From Sphingobium ummariense RL-3 (GTDB lineage: Bacteria > Pseudomonadota > Alphaproteobacteria > Sphingomonadales > Sphingomonadaceae), in assembly GCF_000447205.1 (NCBI RefSeq), contig NZ_AUWY01000080.1:1-45702 (forward strand): 45,702 nt of DNA, in the 5' to 3' direction. The position numbers were made by a program, and so were the translations under genes. Below, one piece after another: positions 1 to 7,724 of this stretch; the first letter of the stretch is position 1, and every line of letters starts with the position of its first letter. The notes below the pieces were generated by a model. The model searched no databases. It worked only from the letters and a program-made list of their open reading frames with translations, and was not told the DNA's origin.

Positions 1-285
1 GGCCTTCAGCGGCACGCGGATGCGCCAGCCGAGCGCGTCGCACTTGACGATCGCCGCGCCGAACACCGGTCCCTCGACCGACGGGGTCGTCGGACAGGCG
101 GCCAGCCGGAGGCGGCGGTCGACCGGCGCCATCGGTCCGCCCGGCTCGCCGATATTGGCGCCGACGGTCATCGCGACGATGCTGTCGATCCGGTCGAGAT
201 TCTCGAATTTCTGGGCCTGCGCAAAAGCCGGCGCCGCAAAGGCGGAGAGCGAGGCGGCCATAAGAAAGACGATGGTTCGAGTCAC
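1..285 (-). CDS. flgA: FlgA, flagellar P-ring assembly chaperone (3' end cut by window edge)
   Basis: FlgA is a periplasmic chaperone that helps FlgI polymerise into the P ring. The visible N-terminus has a Sec signal peptide (TRTIVFLMAASLSAFAAPAFA), followed by a mature part containing PVDRRLRLAACP and a GWRIRVPLKA segment, which I recognise from sphingomonad FlgA proteins with a SAF domain. I chose the GTG at 285 because GGAG lies 7 bases upstream; an in-frame ATG at 309 would add eight residues. The gene is the last visible one of a leftward group motA-like, motB-like, flgA, with 42 bases between the motB-like stop and this start. The C-terminal part lies outside the window, so the SAF fold itself is not visible. 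The neighbouring flgI gene supports the call. Confidence 0.75.
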   Translation of the reverse strand, partial: MTRTIVFLMAASLSAFAAPAFAQAQKFENLDRIDSIVAMTVGANIGEPGGPMAPVDRRLRLAACPTTPSVEGPVFGAAIVKCDALGWRIRVPLKA

Positions 286-327
286 GGCTTTGCTCCGGAA
301 GACAGACATTCACCCTGTCCGAAGCAA

Positions 328-798
328 TTATCGTGCCATGTAAATCATCTGTCCGTGATGCCGCTGCGCGCCGTCTTCGCCGAGGCCGGCAATCGCCAGC
401 CGGCCTTCCGGTATGCCGCCGGCTTTCAGCGCGCGCGCCACCGCGCCCAGCCGCGCCGCGGCCAGATCCCAGCGGTCGAAGCGCTGGCGGCCGCCGTCCG
501 TGCCTTCGCTGCGGAGCGTGATCGCGCCGGTTCCGCCGCGCAGGCGGGCGGCGGCCATGGCGACCTGCCGCCGGCCCTTGTCGGTCAGCAGCGCTTCGCC
601 GGGCACGAAGATGTCGGCGGCGCGAAAGGCCACGTCCGGCGCGGCCGGATGCCCGCCGAACTGCCGGCTGACTTGCGCGAGCAGGGCATCGCGTTTCGAT
701 CCGTTCGCCTGAAGAAGGATGAAGAAGCCGAGCAGCAGCAACAGCAGGTCCGCGAAGCTGACAGCCCACCGGTTGCGCCGGGCGACCGCGCCGCTCAC
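328..798 (-). CDS. Small MotB-like protein (OmpA/MotB family stator subunit)
   Basis: This 156-residue protein has one N-terminal membrane segment, WAVSFADLLLLLLGFFILL, with an aspartate at residue 17 at the position of the proton-binding Asp of MotB. A periplasmic part follows that resembles a shortened OmpA-like domain. The start is a GTG overlapping the stop of the upstream motA-like gene in a GTGA, which indicates translational coupling. Canonical MotB is about twice as long; the one at 11037 has 349 residues. Both a reduced stator subunit and a TolR/ExbD-like role with the MotA-like neighbour are possible, but the position beside flgA and flgB favours a flagellar role. The peptidoglycan-binding residues are not clearly preserved in this short domain. 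Confidence 0.7.
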   Translation of the reverse strand: MSGAVARRNRWAVSFADLLLLLLGFFILLQANGSKRDALLAQVSRQFGGHPAAPDVAFRAADIFVPGEALLTDKGRRQVAMAAARLRGGTGAITLRSEGTDGGRQRFDRWDLAAARLGAVARALKAGGIPEGRLAIAGLGEDGAQRHHGQMIYMAR

Positions 799-1463
799 GC
801 GACCTCGCGGATCGCCGCGCGCCGGGCAGGTGCCCGCTCGCGCCGGGCGATGGCGAGCATCCGCGTCACCACTTCGCGCTGCCAGACGAGTTCGCGTTCC
901 GACAGGTCGGCCAGTCGCGCGGCGATCGGCGCGGCGATCAGGTTGGCGATCACGACGCCATAGAAGGTGGTCAGCAGAGCCACAGCCATGGAAGGACCGA
1001 GGGCGGCGGGATCGTCCATCGCCGCGAACATGCCGACGAGGCCGATGATCGTCCCCGCCATGCCGAGGCCCGGCGCCGCGTCGGCGATCGAGAGCCACAG
1101 GTTGCGCGCGGCCGCGTGACGATCGGCCCGGTCGGCCAGGGTCTGGGCCGCCCACAACTCAAACTGGTCGATGCGTTCGCAATTGGCGAGGCGGCGGGCC
1201 GCTTCGGTCAGGAAGACGTGGGTGGTCTTGACCCGGTCGGTGCAGGACAGGCCGCGCAGCTGCGCCACCTGGTCGATCTTCAGCATCGCCGCGCGCGCGG
1301 CGTCGCGGTCCTTCGCGGGATCGGCGGTCAGCAGCGGCACGAGGGCGGCAAGGCCCCGGCCCATGCCGCGCACGCCGTTCTGGAAGAGGGCGACCGCCAC
1401 GATCCCCGCCAGCATCCCCAGCAGGATCAGCGGATCGAAGAGATGCGCCAGACGATCGACCAT
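795..1463 (-). CDS. Small MotA/TolQ/ExbB-family proton channel protein
   Basis: A 222-residue membrane protein of the MotA/TolQ/ExbB superfamily. It starts with a hydrophobic segment (DPLILLGMLAGIVAVALF), followed by a cytoplasmic stretch and then two C-terminal membrane segments (about residues 125-145 and 155-180) containing the family's Gly/Pro-rich pattern APGLGMAGTIIGLVGMFAAM and MAVALLTTFYGVVIANLIAAPIA. MotA proteins are usually 250-290 residues, and the second homologue at 10170 has 287. It overlaps the MotB-like gene by four bases. It is divergent from flgB across a 252-bp region. I infer a stator or stator-like complex; a Tol/Exb-type energiser is the alternative. Confidence 0.75.
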   Translation of the reverse strand: MVDRLAHLFDPLILLGMLAGIVAVALFQNGVRGMGRGLAALVPLLTADPAKDRDAARAAMLKIDQVAQLRGLSCTDRVKTTHVFLTEAARRLANCERIDQFELWAAQTLADRADRHAAARNLWLSIADAAPGLGMAGTIIGLVGMFAAMDDPAALGPSMAVALLTTFYGVVIANLIAAPIAARLADLSERELVWQREVVTRMLAIARRERAPARRAAIREVA

Positions 1464-1510
1464 ATGTTCCAGTCCCCCGGCCGGACAGGCGGCAAGGGGC
1501 TGCCGCCAGC

Positions 1511-1526
1511 CGGCAAAAATTTGCCG
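1511..1526. promoter_or_regulatory. Palindrome upstream of the flgB promoter, possible activator site
   Basis: CGGCAAA-AA-TTTGCCG is a perfect inverted repeat with 7-bp arms. It lies in the motA-like/flgB divergent region about 75-90 bp upstream of the -24 element of the sigma-54 promoter, a normal distance for a bacterial enhancer-binding protein. It resembles, from memory, the ftr elements bound by FlbD in Caulobacter (CGGC, an A-rich core, then GC). The regulator is not in the window. It could also act on the leftward genes. Confidence 0.5.
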
Positions 1527-1600
1527 CCCTGCGCTTCCGCCTGCGCGAAAGCCCGCTTTTCCGGTCCTTCCATGCCTTCCGGGGCCACAGCATCCGAAAT

Positions 1601-1616
1601 TGGCACGGCTCTTGCT
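1601..1616 (+). promoter_or_regulatory. Sigma-54 (RpoN) promoter of the flgB operon
   Basis: TGGCACG-gctc-TTGCT matches the sigma-54 consensus TGGCACG-N4-TTGCW at every defined position, with GG at 1602-1603 and GC at 1614-1615, exactly 10 bases apart. It predicts a transcript start near 1627, about 90 bases before the flgB ATG. Middle-class flagellar operons are commonly sigma-54 dependent, so the location fits. Confidence 0.88.
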
Positions 1617-1715
1617 GATCTCTGGCCGGATCGCCCCGACGCAGCGCCATCAGGCATCAGAACGGCGGGCGGGACAGGAATTTTAGGGCCGAAAGGCAAA
1701 AAGGGACTGACGGGA

Positions 1716-2081
1716 ATGTCGATGGAAGACGGACTGTTCGGCATACATGGAAAGGCGCTGGCGCTTCGCTCGCAGCGCCTGTCCCTGCTTGCGTCGAACA
1801 TCGCCAACGCATCGACCCCCGGCTACAAGGCGCGCGACATCGATTTCGACGCGGCGCTCAAGGAAGCCACCGCGCAGGCGGGATCGCAGGGCGGCGTGCA
1901 GAAGGCCGTCGACGACGCGATGGGCTTTCGCGTCCCGCTCCAGCCCAGCCTCGACGGCAATACGGTCGAACTCAGCACCGAGCAGACGCTCTTCGCCGAG
2001 AATGCCGTCAAGTATCGCACGACCCTCTCCTTCCTCGAGGGCCGGCTCAACACCATCACCCGCGCGCTGAAGGGAGAATGA
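1716..2081 (+). CDS. flgB: FlgB, flagellar proximal rod protein
   Basis: FlgB forms the innermost part of the rod next to the MS ring and export gate. The 121-residue product has the typical rod N-terminus with the SLLASNIANASTPGYKARDIDF motif and a C-terminal helical part (VKYRTTLSFLEGRLNTITRALKGE). Length is a little below the usual 130-140. The ATG at 1716 is preceded by a weak GGGA; another in-frame ATG lies two codons downstream. It is the first gene of the operon read from the sigma-54 promoter at 1601, and its stop overlaps the possible upstream ATG of flgC. Confidence 0.92.
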   Translation: MSMEDGLFGIHGKALALRSQRLSLLASNIANASTPGYKARDIDFDAALKEATAQAGSQGGVQKAVDDAMGFRVPLQPSLDGNTVELSTEQTLFAENAVKYRTTLSFLEGRLNTITRALKGE

Positions 2082-2083
2082 GC

Positions 2084-2509
2084 ATGAGCGGCCCAAATTC
2101 CTCAAACCATGCTCCCATGAACGTCTTCGACATCGCCGGCCGGGCCATGAGCGCCCAGCTGGTGCGGCTGAACGCCACCGCGTCCAACATGGCCAATGCC
2201 GGCAATGTCGCCGGCAGCGCGGCGGAAGCCTATCGCGCGATCAAGCCGGTGTTCCAGTCGGTCACCGACGCGCCGGGCGTTTCCACCGTCAAGGTCGCGC
2301 AGGTTGTCAGCACCGACGCCCAGCCGGTCAAGCGCCACGACCCCAATCACCCGCTGGCCGACGCGAATGGCGATGTGTGGGAAGCCGCGGTCGACAGCAA
2401 TGCCGAGCTGGTCGACATGATCGAGACCGCCCGCATGTACCAGAACAACGTCCAGGTGCTGAACACCGCCAAATCGCTGATGCTCGAAACCATAAGGATC
2501 GGCAAATGA
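2084..2509 (+). CDS. flgC: FlgC, flagellar proximal rod protein
   Basis: A rod subunit stacked on FlgB. The protein has the N-terminal motif NVFDIAGRAMSAQLVRLNATASNMANAGN and ends with the rod/hook C-terminal signature NAELVDMIETARMYQNNVQVLNTAKSLMLETI. I chose the ATG at 2084 because AGGGAG ends 7 bases upstream; the ATG at 2078 overlaps the flgB stop but is too close to that ribosome site. The product is 141 residues, as expected. It overlaps flgD by four bases (ATGA). Confidence 0.93.
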   Translation: MSGPNSSNHAPMNVFDIAGRAMSAQLVRLNATASNMANAGNVAGSAAEAYRAIKPVFQSVTDAPGVSTVKVAQVVSTDAQPVKRHDPNHPLADANGDVWEAAVDSNAELVDMIETARMYQNNVQVLNTAKSLMLETIRIGK

Positions 2510-3165
2510 CCACCGCCACATACACCACCGACAGCGTCGGCCTGCCCGTCTACAACCCGAACGCCAATGTCGGCACGGGCAAGTCGACCATGGGCCAGGC
2601 CGATTTCCTGCGCCTGCTCACCACGCAGATGCAGACCCAGGACCCGTTCGACCCGGTCGACAATGCCGAGATGGTGTCGCAGATGGCGACGATCACCAAT
2701 TCCAGCGGCATCGCCGAGATGAACACGACGCTCCAGTCGATCAAGCAGGAGCTGACGGGATCGCGGCTGGGCGACGCGGCGAGCTGGATCGGCAAGTCGA
2801 TGCTGGTCAAGAGCAACATCGCCGTGCCCGACGCCAGCGGTTTCTACGCCGGCCAGCTCACCCTGCCCGCCGATGCCAAGGCGGTGTCGATCGACCTGGT
2901 CGACGGCAGCGGCAAGACGGTCAAGACCATCGACCTGGGCGCGCAGCCCAAGGGCGATGTCACCTTCTACTGGGACGGCAAGAACGATGCCGGCGAGACT
3001 GTCGGCACCTCCGCCCTGCAGGTGAAGGTGAACGGCGCCGCCCCCAGCCAGGTCGCGACCTGGGCCACCGTCGCCGCGGTGCAATCGCCCGCCGACGGCA
3101 GCGCCTCCAAGCTCATCACCGCGCTCGGCAGCTACAGCCCGTCCGACGCGCTCAAGCTCGCCTGA
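2506..3165 (+). CDS. flgD: FlgD, hook-capping (hook assembly) protein
   Basis: FlgD caps the growing hook and is released when FlgK replaces it. The 219-residue product contains the signature QADFLRLLTTQMQTQDPFDPVDNAEMVSQMA near residues 27-57 and C-terminal Ig/tudor-like beta domains (KTIDLGAQPKGDVTFYWDGKNDAGETV). The ATG at 2506 overlaps the flgC stop as ATGA, with AAGGA upstream. A longer reading frame exists upstream in this frame but has no reason to be translated. The gap to flgE is 28 bases and contains only its ribosome site. Confidence 0.93.
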   Translation: MTTATYTTDSVGLPVYNPNANVGTGKSTMGQADFLRLLTTQMQTQDPFDPVDNAEMVSQMATITNSSGIAEMNTTLQSIKQELTGSRLGDAASWIGKSMLVKSNIAVPDASGFYAGQLTLPADAKAVSIDLVDGSGKTVKTIDLGAQPKGDVTFYWDGKNDAGETVGTSALQVKVNGAAPSQVATWATVAAVQSPADGSASKLITALGSYSPSDALKLA

Positions 3166-3193
3166 CCCCCCTTCTTTCGCTCAAGGAGCAGCC

Positions 3194-4039
3194 ATGTCCT
3201 TCTACGTTTCCCTCTCCGGCCTCAAGGGCGCCCAGGCGGACCTGTCGGCGATCTCGAACAACGTCGCCAACGTGAATTCGACCGCCTTCAAGAAGAGCAA
3301 GGCGCAGTTCGGCGACATCTTCGCCGCCGCGCCGATGCAGACCACCCACCAGGTCGCCGGCCAAGGCGTGCGCATCCAGGGCATCGCCCAGCAGTTCACC
3401 CAGGGCACGATCGAGACGACCGACAAGACGCTGGACCTGGCCATCACCGGCGAGGGCTTCTTCACCGTGAAGGGCGAGGACGGCACCGTCAGCTACACCC
3501 GCAACGGCGCGTTCGCCGTCGACAATGACCGCTTCGCCGTCGACACGACCGGCGCGCGCATCCAGGTCTTCCCGGTCAACCCGGACACCGGCGCACTGTC
3601 GCCCGCCCCAACGGCGTCGACCGGCCCCGGCGACCTGGCCGACCTCAACATCCCCACGACCCTCAAGGGCGAGGCTGACGGCGCGCAGCTGACCAGCGTC
3701 GGCGTGTCGAAGGAAGGCCTGGTCTCCGCCATCTACGCCGATGGCAGCACCGTCTATCTGGGCCAGGTCGCGATGGCGTCCTTCAACAGCCTGGAAGGGC
3801 TGCGCCAGCAGGGCGACGCGCACTGGACCTCCACCGTCGCGAGCGGCAACCCGATCCTGGGTACCGCCAATGAGGGCATGTTCGGCGCGGTCAACAGCGG
3901 ATCGCTGGAGCGCGCCAATGTCGACATCACCGAGGAGCTGGTTTCCCTGATCTCCGCCCAGCGCAATTTCCAGGCGAATGCGAAGGCGATCGAGACGGCA
4001 AACCAGCTGACCCAGACCATCGTCAACCTGCGTTCCTAA
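3194..4039 (+). CDS. flgE: FlgE, flagellar hook protein (short form)
   Basis: The hook subunit. It opens with SFYVSLSGLKGAQADLSAISNN, has the mid-region signature LDLAITGEGFFTVKGEDG and ends with the C-terminal coiled segment EELVSLISAQRNFQANAKAIETANQLTQTIVNL. AAGGAG stands 5 bases before the ATG. At 281 residues it is much shorter than the enterobacterial hook protein (about 400), so a surface-exposed middle domain is probably absent. FlgF and FlgG follow directly and are clearly distinct, and its place after flgD supports hook protein rather than another rod protein. Confidence 0.85.
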   Translation: MSFYVSLSGLKGAQADLSAISNNVANVNSTAFKKSKAQFGDIFAAAPMQTTHQVAGQGVRIQGIAQQFTQGTIETTDKTLDLAITGEGFFTVKGEDGTVSYTRNGAFAVDNDRFAVDTTGARIQVFPVNPDTGALSPAPTASTGPGDLADLNIPTTLKGEADGAQLTSVGVSKEGLVSAIYADGSTVYLGQVAMASFNSLEGLRQQGDAHWTSTVASGNPILGTANEGMFGAVNSGSLERANVDITEELVSLISAQRNFQANAKAIETANQLTQTIVNLRS

Positions 4040-4056
4040 AAGAGGACGACTGACCC

Positions 4057-4800
4057 ATGGACCGGCTCGTCAACACGGCTCTTACCGCGATGCGCGGCGC
4101 GATGGCGCGGCAGGCGGCGATCGCGAACAACCTCGCGAACGTCAACACCACCGGCTTTCGCGCCGAGATCGCCAATGCCGAGACGCGCTGGATCAAGGGC
4201 GACACGTTCGACACGCGAGCGCAGGCGTCGGAGCAGGTGATCGCCGCCGACATGGCGCAGGGCGCCGTGACGGAGACCGGCAATCCGCTGGACGTGGCGC
4301 TGAACGGCGACGCTCTGCTCGCCGTGCAGGCGCCCGACGGCAGCGAGGCCTATACCCGGCGCGGCGACCTGAAGGTCAATGACAGCGGCCTGCTGACCAC
4401 CGGCGACGGCCTGCCCGTGCTGGGCGAGGGCGGCCCCGTCACCCTGCCCCCGCTGGACAGTGTGACGATCGCGCAGGACGGCAGCATCTGGGGCGTTCCC
4501 CAGGGCGGCGAGGCTGCGAACCCGCAGCGGATCGACGCGCTGAAGCTCGTCAGCCCGGTGGGTTCGAGCATCGCCAAGGGCACCGACGGCCTGTTCCGCG
4601 AGGCGAATGGCGGCGCATTGCCGCAGGACCCTCTCGCCACCGTCACTTCGGGATCCATCGAGGGGTCCAACGTCAACGCCACCCAGGCGCTGGTCCAGAT
4701 GATCGAGGCCAGCCGCGCCTGGGAAACCCAGGTCAAGATGATCGACACCGCCAAGCAGCTCGACGACGGCGGCGCATCGCTGATGCGCCTCGACGCGTGA
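4057..4800 (+). CDS. flgF: FlgF, flagellar proximal rod protein
   Basis: A rod protein of 247 residues starting MDRLVNTALTAMRGAMARQ and carrying AIANNLANVNTTGFRAE (the rod N-terminal motif), the central LDVALNGDALLAVQAPDGSEAYTRRGDLKVN and a C-terminal VNATQALVQMIEASRAWETQVKMIDTAKQLD. The length is normal. It lies 17 bases after flgE and 14 bases before flgG. Confidence 0.92.
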   Translation: MDRLVNTALTAMRGAMARQAAIANNLANVNTTGFRAEIANAETRWIKGDTFDTRAQASEQVIAADMAQGAVTETGNPLDVALNGDALLAVQAPDGSEAYTRRGDLKVNDSGLLTTGDGLPVLGEGGPVTLPPLDSVTIAQDGSIWGVPQGGEAANPQRIDALKLVSPVGSSIAKGTDGLFREANGGALPQDPLATVTSGSIEGSNVNATQALVQMIEASRAWETQVKMIDTAKQLDDGGASLMRLDA

Positions 4801-4814
4801 TGGAGATTTGAGAC

Positions 4815-5603
4815 ATGAGCAACGCCGCCCTTCACGTCGCCCGCACCGGCCTCGACGCGCAGAACACGAAGATGCGCGTGATCGCCAACAACCTGGCGAA
4901 CGTCAACACCACCGGATTCAAGCGCGACCGCGCCGATTTCGAAACGCTGGCCTATCAGCAGATGATCGCCGCCGGCGCCAATTCGGACAGCGAGAACAAG
5001 TTCGCGACCGGCCTGAACCTGGGATCGGGCGTGGCGCTCCAGGGCACGAGCAAGATCAACACGCAGGGTAACCTGCAGCAGACCGGCAATGCGCTGGACA
5101 TGGCGATCGAAGGATCGGGCTTCTTCCAGGTGCAGCGGCCCGACGGTTCCATCGCCTATACCCGCGCAGGCAATTTCAGCGTCACCGCCGAAGGCACGGT
5201 CGTCACCAGCGATGGCCTGCCGCTGATCCCACAGATCACCGTGCCGGAGGGCGCGACGTCGATCTCCGTGGGCAATGACGGCACCGTGTCCGCCACGCTG
5301 CAGGGCGAGAGCGAGCCGACCCAGCTGGGCCAGATCGAGCTTGCGAGCTTCATGAACGCGGCCGGGCTCCAGCCGATCGGCGGCAACCTGCTGACCGAGA
5401 CCGCCGCCAGCGGCACGCCGCAGGTGGGTGTCGCGGGCCTGGAGGGTCGCGGCTCGATCCGTTCGGGCAATTTGGAGACATCGAACGTCAACGTCGTCGA
5501 GGAGCTGGTCGACATGATCGAGACCCAGCGCGCCTATGAGGTCAACAGCAAGATGATCAAGGCGACCGACGAGATGCTCCAGTACGTCAACCAGCAGATG
5601 TGA
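4815..5603 (+). CDS. flgG: FlgG, flagellar distal rod protein
   Basis: The 262-residue distal rod protein, the usual length and the best conserved member of the rod/hook family. It has VIANNLANVNTTGFKRDRADFETL, the FlgG-specific LDMAIEGSGFFQVQRPDGSIAYTRAGNF, and the C-terminus VVEELVDMIETQRAYEVNSKMIKATDEMLQYVNQQ. The distal rod runs through the P and L rings encoded by the next genes, flgI and flgH. Confidence 0.95.
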   Translation: MSNAALHVARTGLDAQNTKMRVIANNLANVNTTGFKRDRADFETLAYQQMIAAGANSDSENKFATGLNLGSGVALQGTSKINTQGNLQQTGNALDMAIEGSGFFQVQRPDGSIAYTRAGNFSVTAEGTVVTSDGLPLIPQITVPEGATSISVGNDGTVSATLQGESEPTQLGQIELASFMNAAGLQPIGGNLLTETAASGTPQVGVAGLEGRGSIRSGNLETSNVNVVEELVDMIETQRAYEVNSKMIKATDEMLQYVNQQM

Positions 5604-5611
5604 GGGGGATG

Positions 5612-6292
5612 ATGCGCACCCTCTCCACGCCGCTGCTGGCTCTCGCGCTTATTGCCTTCGCCGCCTCCCCGGCGATCGCGGGCAAGAAGAAGCGCGATAT
5701 CGAACGCGAATATTATGCGCCGACGGTTATGGCTCAGCCGCCCGTGCCGCAGGCCAACGGGTCGATCTTCCAGGCGTCGATGGGCTATACCCCGCTGACC
5801 AGCGGCGCGCGCGCCACCAGCGTCGGCGACATCATCACGATCGTGCTGGTGGAGCGGACGCAGGCGACCAAGAGCAACAGCGCCGATACCAGCCGCAACG
5901 GCAATCTCGGCCTCACCCCGCCCAGCACCGGACCGCTGTCCAAGCTGTTTTCCGCCAGCGACGTCGCGATGGGCGGGCAGAACACCTTCACCGGCAAGGG
6001 TGGGGCGACCCAGTCGAACGCGCTGTCGGGCGAAATCACCGTGACCGTCGCCGCCGTCTATCCCAACGGCACCATGATGGTGAAGGGCGAGAAGGCGCTG
6101 ACGCTCAACCGCGGCGACGAGTTCATCCAGATCAGCGGCCTCGTCCGCCAGGCTGACATCAGCCCGGACAACCGCATCGCCTCCACCCGCGTCGCCGACG
6201 CGAAGATCATCTACACCGGCAAGGGCGAGATCGCCCGCGCCAGCCGCCAGGGCTGGCTGCAGCGCTTCTTCTCGATGATCAGCCCCTTCTGA
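5612..6292 (+). CDS. flgH: FlgH, flagellar L-ring protein, without a lipobox
   Basis: FlgH forms the outer-membrane bushing around the rod. Recognisable segments are TSVGDIITIVLVERTQATKSN, the long Ser/Thr/Gly-rich middle and VYPNGTMMVKGEKALTLNRGDEFIQISGLVRQADISPDNRIASTRVADAKI near the C-terminus. The N-terminus is a Sec signal ending ASPAIAG, with no cysteine, whereas most FlgH proteins are lipoproteins with an L-x-G-C lipobox. GAGGGGG precedes two adjacent ATGs at 5609 and 5612; the second has slightly better spacing. The stop overlaps an upstream in-frame ATG of flgI. Confidence 0.92.
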   Translation: MRTLSTPLLALALIAFAASPAIAGKKKRDIEREYYAPTVMAQPPVPQANGSIFQASMGYTPLTSGARATSVGDIITIVLVERTQATKSNSADTSRNGNLGLTPPSTGPLSKLFSASDVAMGGQNTFTGKGGATQSNALSGEITVTVAAVYPNGTMMVKGEKALTLNRGDEFIQISGLVRQADISPDNRIASTRVADAKIIYTGKGEIARASRQGWLQRFFSMISPF

Positions 6293-6309
6293 TGGAGACC
6301 CGGACCGCC

Positions 6310-7407
6310 ATGATCCGCCTTTTCCGCTTCCTGCTTCCCCTGTTCGCGCTGGTCGCCGCGCCGGCCCATGCCGAGCGGATCAAGGATCTGGGCACCTTCC
6401 AGGGCGTGCGTCCCAACCAGCTGACCGGCTACGGCATCGTCGTGGGCCTGGCCGGCACGGGCGACGACAGCCTGCAATATGCGACCGAGGGCATGAAGGG
6501 CGTGGTCTCGCGCTTCGGGCTGACCCTGCCGCAGGGGATCAACCCGGCGCTGAAGAACGCGGCGGCCGTGCTCGTTACCGCCGACCTGCCCGCCTTTTCC
6601 AAGCCGGGGCAACGGCTCGACGTCACCGTCTCGGCGCTGGGCAAGGCGAAGTCGCTGCGCGGCGGGACGCTGATCATGACCGCGCTGCGCGGCGCCGACA
6701 ACGAGATCTATGCGATGGCGCAGGGCAACCTTGCCGTGGGCGGCCTGGGCGTTTCCGGCGCCGATGGCAGCCAGGTGTCGGTCAACATTCCCTCCGCCGG
6801 CCGCATTCCGGGCGGCGCCACGGTCGAGCGCGCGGTCGCCACCGGCTTCGACACCGCGCCGACGCTCACCTTCAACCTGGCCGAGGCCGACCTGACGACC
6901 GCCCTTCGGGTGGCGGACGGCATCAACCGCACCTTCGGCGACCGCCGGGCGCGCGCCACCGATGCCGTATCCGTCGCGATCGACGCGACGCCCGGCGCCG
7001 AGGACCGCATCCTGATGATGGGCATGATCGAGAATATCGAGATCGCCCCCGCCGACGCGCCGGCCAAGGTCATCGTCAACGCCCGCACCGGCACCGTCGT
7101 GATCAACGGCGCGGTCAAGATCCATCCCGCGGCCGTGGCGCATGGCAAGCTGACGGTCAGCGTCAACGAAAGCCCGCGCATCGTGCAGCCCGCGCCCTTT
7201 AGCCAGGGCCAGACCGCACTGGAGCAATCCAGCTCCATTTCGGTCGAGCAGGAGAAGCGGCCGATGGTCAATTTTAAAGGTGGCGCGTCTCTGGCCGATA
7301 TAGTGAAGGCGGTCAACGCCATCGGCGCCTCTCCGGCGGACATGGTCGCGATCCTGGAGGCTCTGAAGCAGGCGGGCGCGATGAAAGCCGAACTGGTGGT
7401 GTTGTGA
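6310..7407 (+). CDS. flgI: FlgI, flagellar P-ring protein
   Basis: FlgI polymerises in the periplasm into the P ring around the distal rod, assisted by FlgA. The 365-residue protein has a signal peptide ending APAHA, then the invariant ERIKDLGTFQGVRPNQLTGYGIVVGLAGTGD and the C-terminal SLADIVKAVNAIGASPADMVAILEALKQAGAMKAELVVL, both diagnostic. I chose ATG 6310, with GGAG 11 bases upstream, because the ATG at 6292 has no ribosome site and would add a charged stretch before the signal peptide. Its TGA overlaps the flgJ ATG. Confidence 0.95.
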   Translation: MIRLFRFLLPLFALVAAPAHAERIKDLGTFQGVRPNQLTGYGIVVGLAGTGDDSLQYATEGMKGVVSRFGLTLPQGINPALKNAAAVLVTADLPAFSKPGQRLDVTVSALGKAKSLRGGTLIMTALRGADNEIYAMAQGNLAVGGLGVSGADGSQVSVNIPSAGRIPGGATVERAVATGFDTAPTLTFNLAEADLTTALRVADGINRTFGDRRARATDAVSVAIDATPGAEDRILMMGMIENIEIAPADAPAKVIVNARTGTVVINGAVKIHPAAVAHGKLTVSVNESPRIVQPAPFSQGQTALEQSSSISVEQEKRPMVNFKGGASLADIVKAVNAIGASPADMVAILEALKQAGAMKAELVVL

Positions 7408-7724
7408 TGCAGATATCGACGATCCCGGGCGCGCAGGCGCAGACAGGCGGCGCCAACAGCAAGGCCGCGCTGCAGACTGCTGCAAAGCAGTTCGAGGCGA
7501 TCTTCCTGCGCCAGATGATCGGCGCGATGCGATCGGCATCGCTGGGCGACGGGCTGTTCGATTCGAGCGCGAGCGACCAGTTCCGCGACATGGCCGACGC
7601 GCGCACCGCCGACGCCATGGCGGACAAGGGGAGCCTAGGCATCGCCCAGATGCTGCTCCAGCAGTTCGGCGACAAGACCCCGCCTGTCGCTCCCGATGGG
7701 CCTAACCCGGCGGAGGGTGCATGA
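7407..7724 (+). CDS. flgJ: FlgJ-type rod-binding protein, N-terminal domain only
   Basis: This 105-residue protein contains the FlgJ rod-binding domain: AAKQFEAIFLRQMIGAMRSASLGDGLFDSSASDQFRDMADARTADAMADKGSLGIAQMLLQQF. It lacks the C-terminal muramidase domain of enterobacterial FlgJ, as is common in alphaproteobacteria, so peptidoglycan must be opened by another enzyme not seen here. The ATG overlaps the flgI stop (TGATG) and the flgK start overlaps its own stop (ATGA). Confidence 0.9.
   Translation: MQISTIPGAQAQTGGANSKAALQTAAKQFEAIFLRQMIGAMRSASLGDGLFDSSASDQFRDMADARTADAMADKGSLGIAQMLLQQFGDKTPPVAPDGPNPAEGA

Noticed and set aside
328..1155. Long minus-strand reading frame of 275 residues across both stator-like genes
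   Set aside because: Only the part after the GTG at 798 has membrane and OmpA-like features; the first 119 residues are an Arg-rich shadow of the motA-like gene.
1464..1560. Sigma-54-like sequence on the minus strand for the leftward motA-like gene
   Set aside because: TGGC...TTGC pairs are present, but the GG-to-GC distance is off by one or two bases in each case, which abolishes sigma-54 promoters.
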